From: Accumulibacter sp.
GTDB lineage: Bacteria > Pseudomonadota > Gammaproteobacteria > Burkholderiales > Rhodocyclaceae
Reading direction: 5' to 3'
Length of the DNA: 64,000 bases
Assembly: GCA_031266435.1 (NCBI GenBank)
Contig: JAISAZ010000082.1
Span: 62,001 to 126,000 of the forward strand
In this document: positions 9,401 to 16,544 of the stretch, piece by piece
Position numbering within the stretch: position 1 is the stretch's first letter
Layout: each line of letters begins with the position of its first letter
The notes under the pieces: model-generated
Databases searched by the model: none
Told to the model about the DNA's origin: nothing
The model's input: only the letters and a program-made list of their open reading frames with translations
Program-made: the position numbers and the translations under genes

Positions 9401-9900
9401 TCTTCGGGTTGGGCCGGAAGCGTGCTTTTCTCTTCGCTCACCGCCTCGGTCGTTTTTCGCGCTTCGTCTTCGGCGGCTTCTTTTTTCGAGTCCCCTTCGC
9501 CCCGCATTTGCGGCGTTTCCGCTACGGGCGCCGTCGGGGCGTCCGCCGCGCCGCGCGCGTCGGGAGGCGTCGTCTCGCGTTCCATGGCGCCGCGCTCGCG
9601 GGTTTCGTCGGGCCTTTCGCCGGAGATTCCTTCCCGCGACTCTTCGGTCGGCGGGGCGCCCGCGGAAGGCGCCGCGTCGCGCACGGGCGGCTCCGGTTTA
9701 CGCGCGGGCGGCAACCCCAGCAAGGCAGGATCGACGCGCAGGGGCGTCGGGGCCTGCGCAAGCGCCGCCTGATTCAATCCGCCGACGAACAGACAGAGCA
9801 CGCACGACACGCGCGCGAAGCGAAGGCTCCGCGCCGCGATTTGCGTCAAAAATCGTTGCCTACAAGGCCGAAAGGAAAAAATCATCCGGGCGTAAGACAC
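6430..9900 (-). CDS. lptD: LPS-assembly protein LptD with long N-terminal extension
   Basis: LptD is the outer-membrane barrel that places lipopolysaccharide on the cell surface with LptE. The product is 1156 residues against about 750-820 for the usual family. A signal peptide (SCVLCLFVGGLNQAALAQA) is followed by some 320 residues rich in Ala, Glu, Pro, Ser and Gly, with a tract of SGVSGASGVSDASNASG. The motif LRVDPxLLGLP occurs twice, before and after this tract. The OstA jellyroll starts near residue 380 (IFLIADRVVGDGESEMNAYG) and the barrel follows. Only one conserved cysteine pair is apparent (FTTCSPDNYDWYL and YKGGCWVLRG). The start is GTG at 9900; the ATG at 9885 is an alternative. Confidence 0.93.
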   Translation of the reverse strand: MSYARMIFSFRPCRQRFLTQIAARSLRFARVSCVLCLFVGGLNQAALAQAPTPLRVDPALLGLPPARKPEPPVRDAAPSAGAPPTEESREGISGERPDETRERGAMERETTPPDARGAADAPTAPVAETPQMRGEGDSKKEAAEDEARKTTEAVSEEKSTLPAQPEESGASEVSGVSGASGVSDASNASGVPGTLAAPVATPDPASAPPIEFEPGAELGSESDFAPATPRAPRGDAPDNTPEPRLGGVKTRDVDTGENARDVSEARAASAEKPPAPSAEKPRAPWATPTPSEVESVRRLGLLRVDPRLLGLPGVYAPSETGTAADADAPNASNAPTFSGESFEKSVYAEESTDDLPPLELKLSRTLGGVPEGDSGDDRPIFLIADRVVGDGESEMNAYGAAELRKPDVVIKADRLTYWPVEDEIEGEGNARLEHGLDLVSGPKMRMRLEDKVGFFENPTFLVKRQPKNLNTFWMRSPGDLGAPDDPDEAASGFAPPLMIDYKRRNSSAIGRTYSDAHGDAERLDLEGENHYNMTNARFTTCSPDNYDWYLKADELKLDFDKEEGRGRGAALYFKDIPLFYTPILPFSLSNARKSGFLAPSFGATSNVGAMIRTPYYWNIAPNLDALVTPQLLLRRGLLLDSEIRYLDRRSDGNYARGLARLNVLPSDKLRDGENRYGISLMHTQNTPSGFYGQINYNKVSDDRFFTDLSSNVSMTSQGQLLQQGILSYYGGGWWNATANFQAYQTLQPDPKNPIVEQYRMLPQLTFNARQPDLYGTDSNLMVQYTSFSRPKQVINGFLVDPPVGQRVVLYPQVSLPFIRPGWYVTPKVGMNIRRYSLSGGPQGQEHEINVNLPVLSVDSGMTFERKSNWFGRDYTQTLEPRLYYLNIPYKNQSQIPVFDTGLADFNFAQIFSENQFSSWDRVSNANQLTAGLSSRLLDPRSGTEIMRMMLGQRFYFTKGKVGLVEDPTQTQEDRKWDRSDFLASFNGQIYPHLYADFSMQYNFSEREVKRQSIGMRYVPEPGKVFNAAYRYNRDEASPINQVDFSAQWPISGRLYAVGRLNYSFKDAGTTLSTASQAGRVVQAVTGVEYKGGCWVLRGVMQRLALTQDSTSAAFFVQLELNDFASIGSNPIQILRRNIQGYSLVNEPYQDSSYLGQ

Positions 9901-9980
9901 AAAAACAAGCGCTCAGACTCAGGGTTCACGAAGCTGTCGAATGATAAAATGATGAATTCTAACACTAAAGAGGAAGCGCG

Positions 9981-10991
9981 ATGCCGCGTCTCGCCCAGTT
10001 GGACGACTGGCTCAAGCGCCAATTTTCGCCGGACGGCGAAAAACACGACTTCCGGTTGACGCGCGCGTCGTCCGACGCGAGCTTTCGCCGTTATTTTCGA
10101 ATCACGCTCCCCGACGGCGGAACGCGGATCGTCATGGACGCCCCGCCGGAGCACGAGGACTGCCGTCCCTTCGTGAAAGTCGCCGCGCTGTTTAGCGCCG
10201 CGGGCGTCAATGTGCCCGCCGTCGAAGCCGAAGACCTCGCGCAGGGTTTCCTGCTCCTCTCCGACTTCGGCGATACGACTTACTTAAAAGCGCTCGACGC
10301 CTCGACGGCGCGGGAACTCTACGGAGACGCCGTCGACGCGCTCGTCGCGATCCAGCGCGCCAGCCGTCCCGGAATCCTGCCGGATTACGACCGGAACCTC
10401 TTGCGGCGCGAAATCGGCCTCTTCCCGAAGTGGTACGTCGCGCGTCATCGGCGCGTTGCACTGAACGATCGGCAGACCGCCGACCTTGGCGCCGTCTTCG
10501 AAAAGATACTCGAGAACGCGCTCGCGCAACCGAAGGTTTTCGTGCACCGCGACTACCACTCGCGCAACCTCATGCGGACCGCGCACGGCAATCCGGGCAT
10601 CCTCGACTTTCAGGACGCCGTCTATGGACCGATCACCTACGACCTCGTTTCACTCTTCCGCGACGCCTACATCGCGTGGGACGAAGAGACCGAACTTGAC
10701 TATGTCATCCGCTACTGGGAAACCGCGCGCGGCGCGGGACTCCCGGTACCGCTCGACTTTTACGACTTTTACCGCGATTACGAGTGGATGGGCGCGCAGC
10801 GCCAACTCAAGGTTCTCGGAATTTTTGCCCGCCTGTATCACCGCGACGCGAAGGACGATTACCTGAAAGACCTGCCGCGCGTGATGGACTATCTGCGCCG
10901 CGTCTGCACGCGCTACACCGAGCTGCGCCCGCTCGCGCGCGTCCTGAACGAGATCGAGGAAGTGAAGACCGAAACGCGTTTGAGCTTCTGA
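9981..10991 (+). CDS. amgK: N-acetylmuramate/N-acetylglucosamine kinase
   Basis: The product has the aminoglycoside-phosphotransferase fold. The catalytic loop is VFVHRDYHSRNLM, and the metal-binding Asp is in GILDFQDAVYGPITYDLVSL. Together with murU, which follows one base later, it fits AmgK. AmgK phosphorylates the anomeric hydroxyl of MurNAc or GlcNAc in the cytoplasm, so recycled wall sugar re-enters UDP-MurNAc synthesis without MurA. It is divergent from lptD, and a GAGGAAG ribosome site precedes the start. The pair is typical of pseudomonads and many betaproteobacteria. Confidence 0.88.
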   Translation: MPRLAQLDDWLKRQFSPDGEKHDFRLTRASSDASFRRYFRITLPDGGTRIVMDAPPEHEDCRPFVKVAALFSAAGVNVPAVEAEDLAQGFLLLSDFGDTTYLKALDASTARELYGDAVDALVAIQRASRPGILPDYDRNLLRREIGLFPKWYVARHRRVALNDRQTADLGAVFEKILENALAQPKVFVHRDYHSRNLMRTAHGNPGILDFQDAVYGPITYDLVSLFRDAYIAWDEETELDYVIRYWETARGAGLPVPLDFYDFYRDYEWMGAQRQLKVLGIFARLYHRDAKDDYLKDLPRVMDYLRRVCTRYTELRPLARVLNEIEEVKTETRLSF

Positions 10992-10992
10992 G

Positions 10993-11697
10993 ATGAGAGC
11001 GATGATCCTCGCTGCGGGACGCGGCGAACGCATGCGCCCGTTGACCGACACGACGCCGAAGCCGCTCCTGTGTGTCGCCGGGAAACCGCTGATCGTCCAT
11101 CAGATCGAACGCTTGGCCGCCGTCGGCTTTCGCGAGATCGTGATCAACCTCGCGCACCTGGGCGACCGGATCGAAGCCGCGCTCGGCGACGGTCGGCGTT
11201 TCGGCATCGAAATCCATTACTCGCCGGAGACCTCCGGCGCGCTCGAAACCGCCGGAGGGATCGCGCACGCACTGCCGCTGCTTGGCGACGGCGCCTTCCT
11301 CGTCGTGAACGGCGACCTCTGGTGCGACTGGGACTTCGATCAGGTGCGTCGGGTCGCCCGGTGCCTCGATTCCGACCCCGCACGGTCGGCGCATCTCGTC
11401 CTCGTCGATAACCCGCCCTACCACCCCGAAGGCGACTTCCGCCTCGACGGCGGAAACCTTCGGAGCGTCGGCGACACGGAGGGCGAGGCGTTCACGTACG
11501 CGGGAATCGGCGTTTTCACCCCCGCTTTTTTCGCCGGGGTTCCCAAATCCACGTTCATGAAGCTGCGCCCCCTGCTCGACCAAGAGATCGCCCAAGGCCG
11601 CGTGACCGGCGAACACCATAAAGGCCGGTGGTTCAACGTCGGAACCCCCGAACAACTCGCCGTGCTCGACCGGGAATTGTCGATGGAAACAAAATGA
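10993..11697 (+). CDS. murU: N-acetylmuramate-1-phosphate uridylyltransferase
   Basis: MurU uses UTP to turn MurNAc-alpha-1-phosphate into UDP-MurNAc, the step after AmgK. The sugar-nucleotidyltransferase signature MILAAGRGERMRPLTDTTPK opens the protein, with KPLIVHQIERL following and the metal-binding Asp in VVNGDLWCDWDF. The length of 234 residues is normal. The stop codon overlaps the pepP start (ATGA). Confidence 0.9.
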   Translation: MRAMILAAGRGERMRPLTDTTPKPLLCVAGKPLIVHQIERLAAVGFREIVINLAHLGDRIEAALGDGRRFGIEIHYSPETSGALETAGGIAHALPLLGDGAFLVVNGDLWCDWDFDQVRRVARCLDSDPARSAHLVLVDNPPYHPEGDFRLDGGNLRSVGDTEGEAFTYAGIGVFTPAFFAGVPKSTFMKLRPLLDQEIAQGRVTGEHHKGRWFNVGTPEQLAVLDRELSMETK

Positions 11698-13022
11698 ACG
11701 CAAGCACGGACACTTTGCATCCCGCACCTTCCGTTTACTCCGTCCGCCGCCGCGCGCTGCTTGAACGGATCGGCGACGGAATCGCCGTCGTCCCGACCGC
11801 GCCACAGCGCCTCCGCAACCGCGATTCGTACTACCCCTACCGCCCCGATAGCTATTTCCACTACCTCAGCGGATTCCCGGAACCCGAAGCGCTCGTCGTC
11901 CTCGTCGGAGGCGCCGCGCCGCGCAGCCTGCTCTTCTGCCGTGAAAAAGACGAAGCGCGCGAGACCTGGGAGGGGTTTCGTTACGGCCCGGACGCCGCGC
12001 GCGCGTCTTTCGGTTTCGACGGGACTTACGCTTTTTCCGAAATCGACGCGCGTCTTCCCGAACTGTTTTCCGGGGTCGAAACTCTCTGGCTCCCCTTCGG
12101 GACTTACCGGGAGTGGGAGACCCGTGTCCTCGCGCTGATCGACGGCCTGCGCGCGTCCTCGCGCGCCGGGACGCGCGCTCCGACGCGCGTCGCCGACCTT
12201 TGCATCCACCTCGACGACATGCGGCGAATCAAGGACGCGTCCGAAGTCGCGCTGATGCGCAAGGCCGCGGCGATCGCGTCGGCGGGACACGCGCGCGCGA
12301 TGCGCGCCTGCCGTGTCGGGATGACCGAGTACGCGCTCGAAGCCGAACTCGACTACGAATTCCGCCGCTTGGGCGCCAGCGGCCACGCGTACCCGCCGAT
12401 CGTCGCCGGCGGCGCCAACGCCTGCGTCCTTCACTACGACGAAAATCGCGCGCCGCTCGCCGAAGGGACGCTCGTCCTGATCGACGCGGGTTGCGAATTC
12501 GAGAACTACGCCTCCGACATCACGCGGACTTTCCCGGTCGGAGGCCGCTTTTCCCCGGCGCAGCGCGATATTTATGAAATCGTCTTCGCGGCGCAGGCCG
12601 CCGCGTTTTCCGCGATCGCACCAAACGCCTCTTTCGACGCGTACCACGCCGCCGCGCTGCGCGTGCTCGTCCAGGGACTCGTCGACCTGAAGGTCTTGAA
12701 CGGTACGGTCGACGGCATGATCGAAAGCGAAGCGTACAAACCCTACTACATGCACCGAACGGGGCATTGGCTCGGACTCGACGTCCACGACGCGGGCGAA
12801 TACGTCTCCAGAACGCGCGAATCGGCCGTACTCGCGCCGGGGATGACGCTGACGGTCGAGCCGGGGCTTTATTTCCGCCCCGGATGCGCCGCGCCGGAAG
12901 TCTTCCACGGAACCGGCGTCCGCATCGAGGACGACGTTCTCGTCACCGAGACCGGCGCCGAAGTGTATACGTCGGCGCCGAAGACCGTCGCCGAAATCGA
13001 AAGCCTCGTCGGTCGGCAATGA
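11694..13022 (+). CDS. pepP: Xaa-Pro aminopeptidase (aminopeptidase P)
   Basis: This metallopeptidase removes an N-terminal residue before proline. The 442-residue product has the aminopeptidase P N-domain (RRRALLERIGDGIAVV, then RNRDSYYPYRPDSYFHYLSGF). The pita-bread domain follows, with metal ligands in LIDAGCEFENYASDITRTFP, HRTGHWLGLDVHD and the Glu of VEPGLYF. The ATG at 11694 overlaps the murU stop and gives the expected N-terminus; an in-frame extension upstream to 11628 has no family support. Confidence 0.93.
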   Translation: MNASTDTLHPAPSVYSVRRRALLERIGDGIAVVPTAPQRLRNRDSYYPYRPDSYFHYLSGFPEPEALVVLVGGAAPRSLLFCREKDEARETWEGFRYGPDAARASFGFDGTYAFSEIDARLPELFSGVETLWLPFGTYREWETRVLALIDGLRASSRAGTRAPTRVADLCIHLDDMRRIKDASEVALMRKAAAIASAGHARAMRACRVGMTEYALEAELDYEFRRLGASGHAYPPIVAGGANACVLHYDENRAPLAEGTLVLIDAGCEFENYASDITRTFPVGGRFSPAQRDIYEIVFAAQAAAFSAIAPNASFDAYHAAALRVLVQGLVDLKVLNGTVDGMIESEAYKPYYMHRTGHWLGLDVHDAGEYVSRTRESAVLAPGMTLTVEPGLYFRPGCAAPEVFHGTGVRIEDDVLVTETGAEVYTSAPKTVAEIESLVGRQ

Positions 13023-13070
13023 GCGGAGCGACGACGGCGGCGGAGTGACTTTCCGGCACGCCGATGCAAC

Positions 13071-13091
13071 ACGCCTCTGTTGGGCGTTTTT
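13071..13091 (+). terminator. Possible terminator after pepP
   Basis: ACGCC and GGCGT form a short stem around a 7-base loop, followed by a T run. The stem is only five pairs, so this is a weak call. It falls 49 bases after the pepP stop, where the GC-rich operon ends and the AT-richer island begins. Confidence 0.4.
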
Positions 13092-13110
13092 GATGTTGGG
13101 AGTTTTCCGA

Positions 13111-13139
13111 TTGCCGCCATTTTCTGTCTTTTGTAGAAT
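13111..13139 (+). promoter_or_regulatory. Sigma70-like promoter for the membrane-protein island
   Basis: TTGCCG at 13111-13116 and TAGAAT at 13134-13139 are separated by 17 bases. The next gene starts 50 bases downstream. The prediction is from sequence only. Confidence 0.5.
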
Positions 13140-13188
13140 ACCGATGCGCTGAAATAGTCAATCGCCGAAAAAACCGCCGAAGGAGCAC

Positions 13189-13827
13189 GTGGTGTTTTCC
13201 CTGTCGCTTGTTTTACTCGTCTGTATCTTCGCCTGCTACCAGGAGCGCGAGGTTCTCATGAAAAACAGCGACGAACTCGACTGCCGTGAATTTTTCAAAT
13301 TCAGGTCGGTACAGCATAGCGTCGTTTTTTATTGCGCGTTCGCTTTCTCCGCATTTCTGATGACTGTCGAGTTCAGTTCCTTTGACCTCGGAAAGGAGAT
13401 TCCCTTCCTGCCGTTGCCACTTTTCTTCGTGGCGTCTCTGATGCTCTTGCTGGAATCCTTTCTCTCGGAAACATCGCGCGAGACGTCGATGCGCCTGCGC
13501 GTCGAACAGCGTATCAGCAAAAATCTGGATAAATTCCCTCTCCTCTTTTTTCATCTTCTTGTCGCCGCGATAGTTTTCAAATTTACCTTTCGGGGAGGCG
13601 CCGAACGCATAATACGTTCGCCTGGAACTTTTTCGTTTGCCGGTGCGTCATTACGTTCCGGGGAGCAGGTCGTTGCCTATCTGAGCATCGTGTTGCGCGA
13701 GCTTCTCATGCCGAAAACCTTCCTCGGCGGCGATCAAAAAATCACGACGATTCGCAAAATTCTCAGATATTCTGGAATTCTATTGTTTGTCATCTCTTGC
13801 AGCCTGCCTTTCATTTTATGGAAATAA
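13189..13827 (+). CDS. Unrecognised membrane protein, island family A, copy 1
   Basis: I do not recognise this 212-residue protein. It has an N-terminal hydrophobic stretch, a charged piece with MKNSDELDCREFFKFRS, then about four more hydrophobic segments, so it is probably an inner-membrane protein. It is a paralogue of the next gene: both share MKN-x(2)-ELD-x-REF-x-KF near residue 25-35 and a C-terminal K(T/S)FL-x-GD...IR(K/R)I pattern. The start is GTG at 13189 or 13192, after an AGGAG at 13181. The region is visibly AT-richer than its neighbours, suggesting acquisition. Confidence 0.65.
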   Translation: MVFSLSLVLLVCIFACYQEREVLMKNSDELDCREFFKFRSVQHSVVFYCAFAFSAFLMTVEFSSFDLGKEIPFLPLPLFFVASLMLLLESFLSETSRETSMRLRVEQRISKNLDKFPLLFFHLLVAAIVFKFTFRGGAERIIRSPGTFSFAGASLRSGEQVVAYLSIVLRELLMPKTFLGGDQKITTIRKILRYSGILLFVISCSLPFILWK

Positions 13828-13928
13828 TGATTATGTCAGGACAATTTCCAGAACAAAGCGCGTACCTCGATCAACTCCGCCTTTGTAAAGGCATTGCATC
13901 ATGACGGCTGGCGCATAAGGGGATAGAG

Positions 13929-14576
13929 ATGCTTATCCTCCCGCTTTTTTTGCTCTTTTCAGCCCTCGTCTGCGAATTTGAATATGAAGCGCATATGAAG
14001 AACCGGGCCGAACTGGATTGGCGGGAATTTCTGAAATTCAAAGCCGCGCGGCACAGCTTCGTATTCTGTTTTGTCGAGATCACGTTCTGTCTGTTCGCCT
14101 TGCTTGAGGTCGGTTTCCACGTTTATTTCAATTTCAGAAGATTGTCCGTGCTTTACCCTTGGCCATTTTCAATTTTATTCATTCTGTCGGCTCTTTTTTT
14201 TCTCATCACCACGCTGGATTGGATTCTGTCAGCGTCATCGCCGGAGTCATCGCTCACACAGGAAGTCAGAAGCGCACGATACAAAAAACCGGCGCGATTC
14301 GTATGGTTGATCATCGCCATTCCAATTCTTTTGTCGATCTTCCAAATAAAAACAAATGATTTTGATTCGGCGTCCCGGAAAATTCCCCTTTTGGTTGTTT
14401 TGTTTTATTCCAGATATTTGGGCGCTTACCTCCTTGCGTATCTGAACGACCTGATCACGTCGAAGTCATTTCTCAATGGAGACGCCGAACTGAATGGAAT
14501 CCGAAGGATTTTTCGTCGCATTGAACTTTCATTGCTTGCTTCAATTCTTGTCTCCTTTGTTTTTCTAATAAGGTAA
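13929..14576 (+). CDS. Unrecognised membrane protein, island family A, copy 2
   Basis: This 215-residue protein is a diverged paralogue of the gene before it, sharing MKNRAELDWREFLKFKAARHS near the N-terminus and KSFLNGDAELNGIRRIFRR near the C-terminus. About five hydrophobic segments suggest an inner-membrane location. The ATG follows an AAGGGGAT site. The function is unknown; tandem copies with low identity suggest diversifying duplication. No signature of a transporter, kinase or protease is visible. Confidence 0.65.
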   Translation: MLILPLFLLFSALVCEFEYEAHMKNRAELDWREFLKFKAARHSFVFCFVEITFCLFALLEVGFHVYFNFRRLSVLYPWPFSILFILSALFFLITTLDWILSASSPESSLTQEVRSARYKKPARFVWLIIAIPILLSIFQIKTNDFDSASRKIPLLVVLFYSRYLGAYLLAYLNDLITSKSFLNGDAELNGIRRIFRRIELSLLASILVSFVFLIR

Positions 14577-14655
14577 ACGCGAAGTTCGGCGTACCGCGCA
14601 AAACGCCTCCGTTGGGGAGGTTCGACCCGTATCAGCGCACCCGTAATAACGCATA

Positions 14656-14684
14656 TTGTCATTCTTTGTCACGCGCGGTATAGT
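14656..14684 (+). promoter_or_regulatory. Sigma70-like promoter before island family B gene
   Basis: TTGTCA at 14656-14661 and TATAGT at 14679-14684 have exact 17-base spacing and lie 35 bases before the ATG at 14720. This is one of the best promoter matches in the window and suggests the gene starts its own transcript. Confidence 0.6.
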
Positions 14685-14719
14685 TTATCGCAAATGAAAT
14701 AAACAGGGGTGGTCATGCC

Positions 14720-15301
14720 ATGCTCGATGATGTTCAAGAGGCCCTTCGCTGGGAAAATATCAAAAAGTCACACTTGGCGTATCTTCGCGCCTACGGCTGG
14801 TATTTTGCCCTGTCGCTTGTCGCTGCCTTGATCGCACCGGACGACATCCTGGCTTCTTTTCCTTTTCTGGCGGATTATTTTGTCGACCCGGTCTCGTCGA
14901 GTGTTTCTTTTTTAGTCCCCATCCAGAGATGGGCGGAACTTTCGAAATTCCCTGAAGTTACGCGACTTACCTTGGCTCTGTTGTGCGTCACCTACCCCAT
15001 CGTGACGCTCCATTACTTTTTTCTCTACCAAGCGCCAAAGCAACTTAAAAGTCGGGGCGCCGTCCTGTTTAGCCTATGTCTGGTCGTCCCGATTGCATTT
15101 TTAATTCCGTGGTTTCTCATCTTCAACTATACGGACCATTCTTACCGTGGCAGTGGCGCTTTCGTACTGAGGCAGATGGGGGCTTTTGCGATGACATCGC
15201 GCCTCGGCTTGGGCTTGGTGGCGCCATTACTTTTATCCGTAAGTTCCAATATTCTCGTAATGATACCTGGGATTCTTTTTCAAAAAAAACGCACTGAGTG
15301 A
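14720..15301 (+). CDS. Unrecognised membrane protein, island family B (one unit)
   Basis: The 193-residue protein has about four hydrophobic segments. It carries the pattern RAYGWYFALSLVAALIAPDD, then DYFVDPVSSSVSFL, E-LSKFPEV, and a C-terminal TSRLGLGLVAPLLLSVSS. The same unit occurs twice, in tandem, in the 484-residue protein at 26035-27489, so this is the single-unit form. The function is unknown. A clear promoter lies just upstream. The next gene starts about 60 bases later. Confidence 0.65.
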   Translation: MLDDVQEALRWENIKKSHLAYLRAYGWYFALSLVAALIAPDDILASFPFLADYFVDPVSSSVSFLVPIQRWAELSKFPEVTRLTLALLCVTYPIVTLHYFFLYQAPKQLKSRGAVLFSLCLVVPIAFLIPWFLIFNYTDHSYRGSGAFVLRQMGAFAMTSRLGLGLVAPLLLSVSSNILVMIPGILFQKKRTE

Positions 15302-15364
15302 GCAAATGCTTTCCAAACCATTCGATGCCCTGACGGCAACCCGGCAAATGTGCAGAGAAGCAAT

Positions 15365-16507
15365 ATGCAATTCACAACAAAAATCATAAGAGCCGCCGGG
15401 ATTGTCGCTGGAACTGTATTGCTGATATTGTTCGGTGGGGTTGCCGTATTTTGGGTCGTAAAAGACAGGATGGGGGCGGCGGAGAGAAACCTGCACCCGA
15501 TAGTCGACTTTAACCCAAGCAATTTCATCGAAGTGGCGGAAGCGCCCTTTTTTTATCGCATTGACAACAAATTGAAATACGCGGCGTCCATTGCTTCGGA
15601 TGCGCCGACGCTTTTCGAAAGTCCGCACTTGTATCGCTGGGATTTTTACCCCTCTCCCGACAATAAAAAACTACTCGCCGTCGATCGTAAAAACCTTTAT
15701 TTGATTCAAAAAGGGAAGGAAACCATTACGTTGATCGAAAATGCACGGTTTTACGATATTCCGCTCGGCGAGTTTTTTTACGACTCTCGCAATCTACAGT
15801 GGGACGCCGGCTCGCGCTATGTTTTCATCCCCTACGATAAAAAAACTGAGCCTCGAAATCGATCCAAAAATGCTGTCTTATTTCGAATCGACACGGAAAA
15901 CATTTCTGCTCCGGAGATTATCGCAAAAAATTTCAAGGCGGATGACAACTATTTTTCAGTTACCGACAAAGCGGTCTGTTTTGGATATTTGGCAGATAAA
16001 AACAAGAAAAAATGGCGATGCACTACAAAAAACAGCGTATCTGATATCGAAAAATACAGCCGTACCGGGATTCTCCTCGAAAATAGCGAGCGCATCACTG
16101 GAATACCTTTCGCATATCATTCGGGCGGCGGAGAAACATGGAGTCAACGCACAGGCTTTTTTATCAAACACCGATTCCGCGAGAATTTTGACGGCATGTT
16201 CTCGAAAAACGATCCAAACAAACCGCTGATACAATTCAGAAGATTCAAAAAATTTCCTCCTCTGGATAAGGAGTTCAGCGGATTTCTTAGTTTTCTCGCT
16301 GTTCTCCCCGGAGGGAGATATGTCGTTTTTTCCATCGACCACGGCGAAGACATTCTTCTGGACCGCTCCAGCCTCGCCTATCGCGCACTGCCTCGAAACG
16401 TGGAAGTAATGGATAATCCCGCAATCTCTTCCGACCCTGCGTTTCGCCCGTGGCCGGACCTGTTTTACTGGGGTAAAAGTTTGCATCGGGATTCGCCCGC
16501 CCCATAG
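15365..16507 (+). CDS. Unrecognised membrane-anchored protein, island family C, copy 1
   Basis: The 380-residue product has one N-terminal transmembrane segment (AAGIVAGTVLLILFGGVAVFW) and a long, beta-rich remainder that should sit outside the cytoplasm. Pieces such as FYPSPDNKKLLAVDRKNLYL and LQWDAGSRYVFIPYDKK resemble TolB-type propeller blades, though no complete repeat pattern is evident. The C-terminal half of the next gene is a paralogue. I chose ATG 15365 over the GTG at 15350 because AGAAG precedes it. The function is unknown. Confidence 0.6.
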   Translation: MQFTTKIIRAAGIVAGTVLLILFGGVAVFWVVKDRMGAAERNLHPIVDFNPSNFIEVAEAPFFYRIDNKLKYAASIASDAPTLFESPHLYRWDFYPSPDNKKLLAVDRKNLYLIQKGKETITLIENARFYDIPLGEFFYDSRNLQWDAGSRYVFIPYDKKTEPRNRSKNAVLFRIDTENISAPEIIAKNFKADDNYFSVTDKAVCFGYLADKNKKKWRCTTKNSVSDIEKYSRTGILLENSERITGIPFAYHSGGGETWSQRTGFFIKHRFRENFDGMFSKNDPNKPLIQFRRFKKFPPLDKEFSGFLSFLAVLPGGRYVVFSIDHGEDILLDRSSLAYRALPRNVEVMDNPAISSDPAFRPWPDLFYWGKSLHRDSPAP

Positions 16508-16544
16508 GCCAAACCACAGCGCCGAGTAAATTTCCAAATCATTC

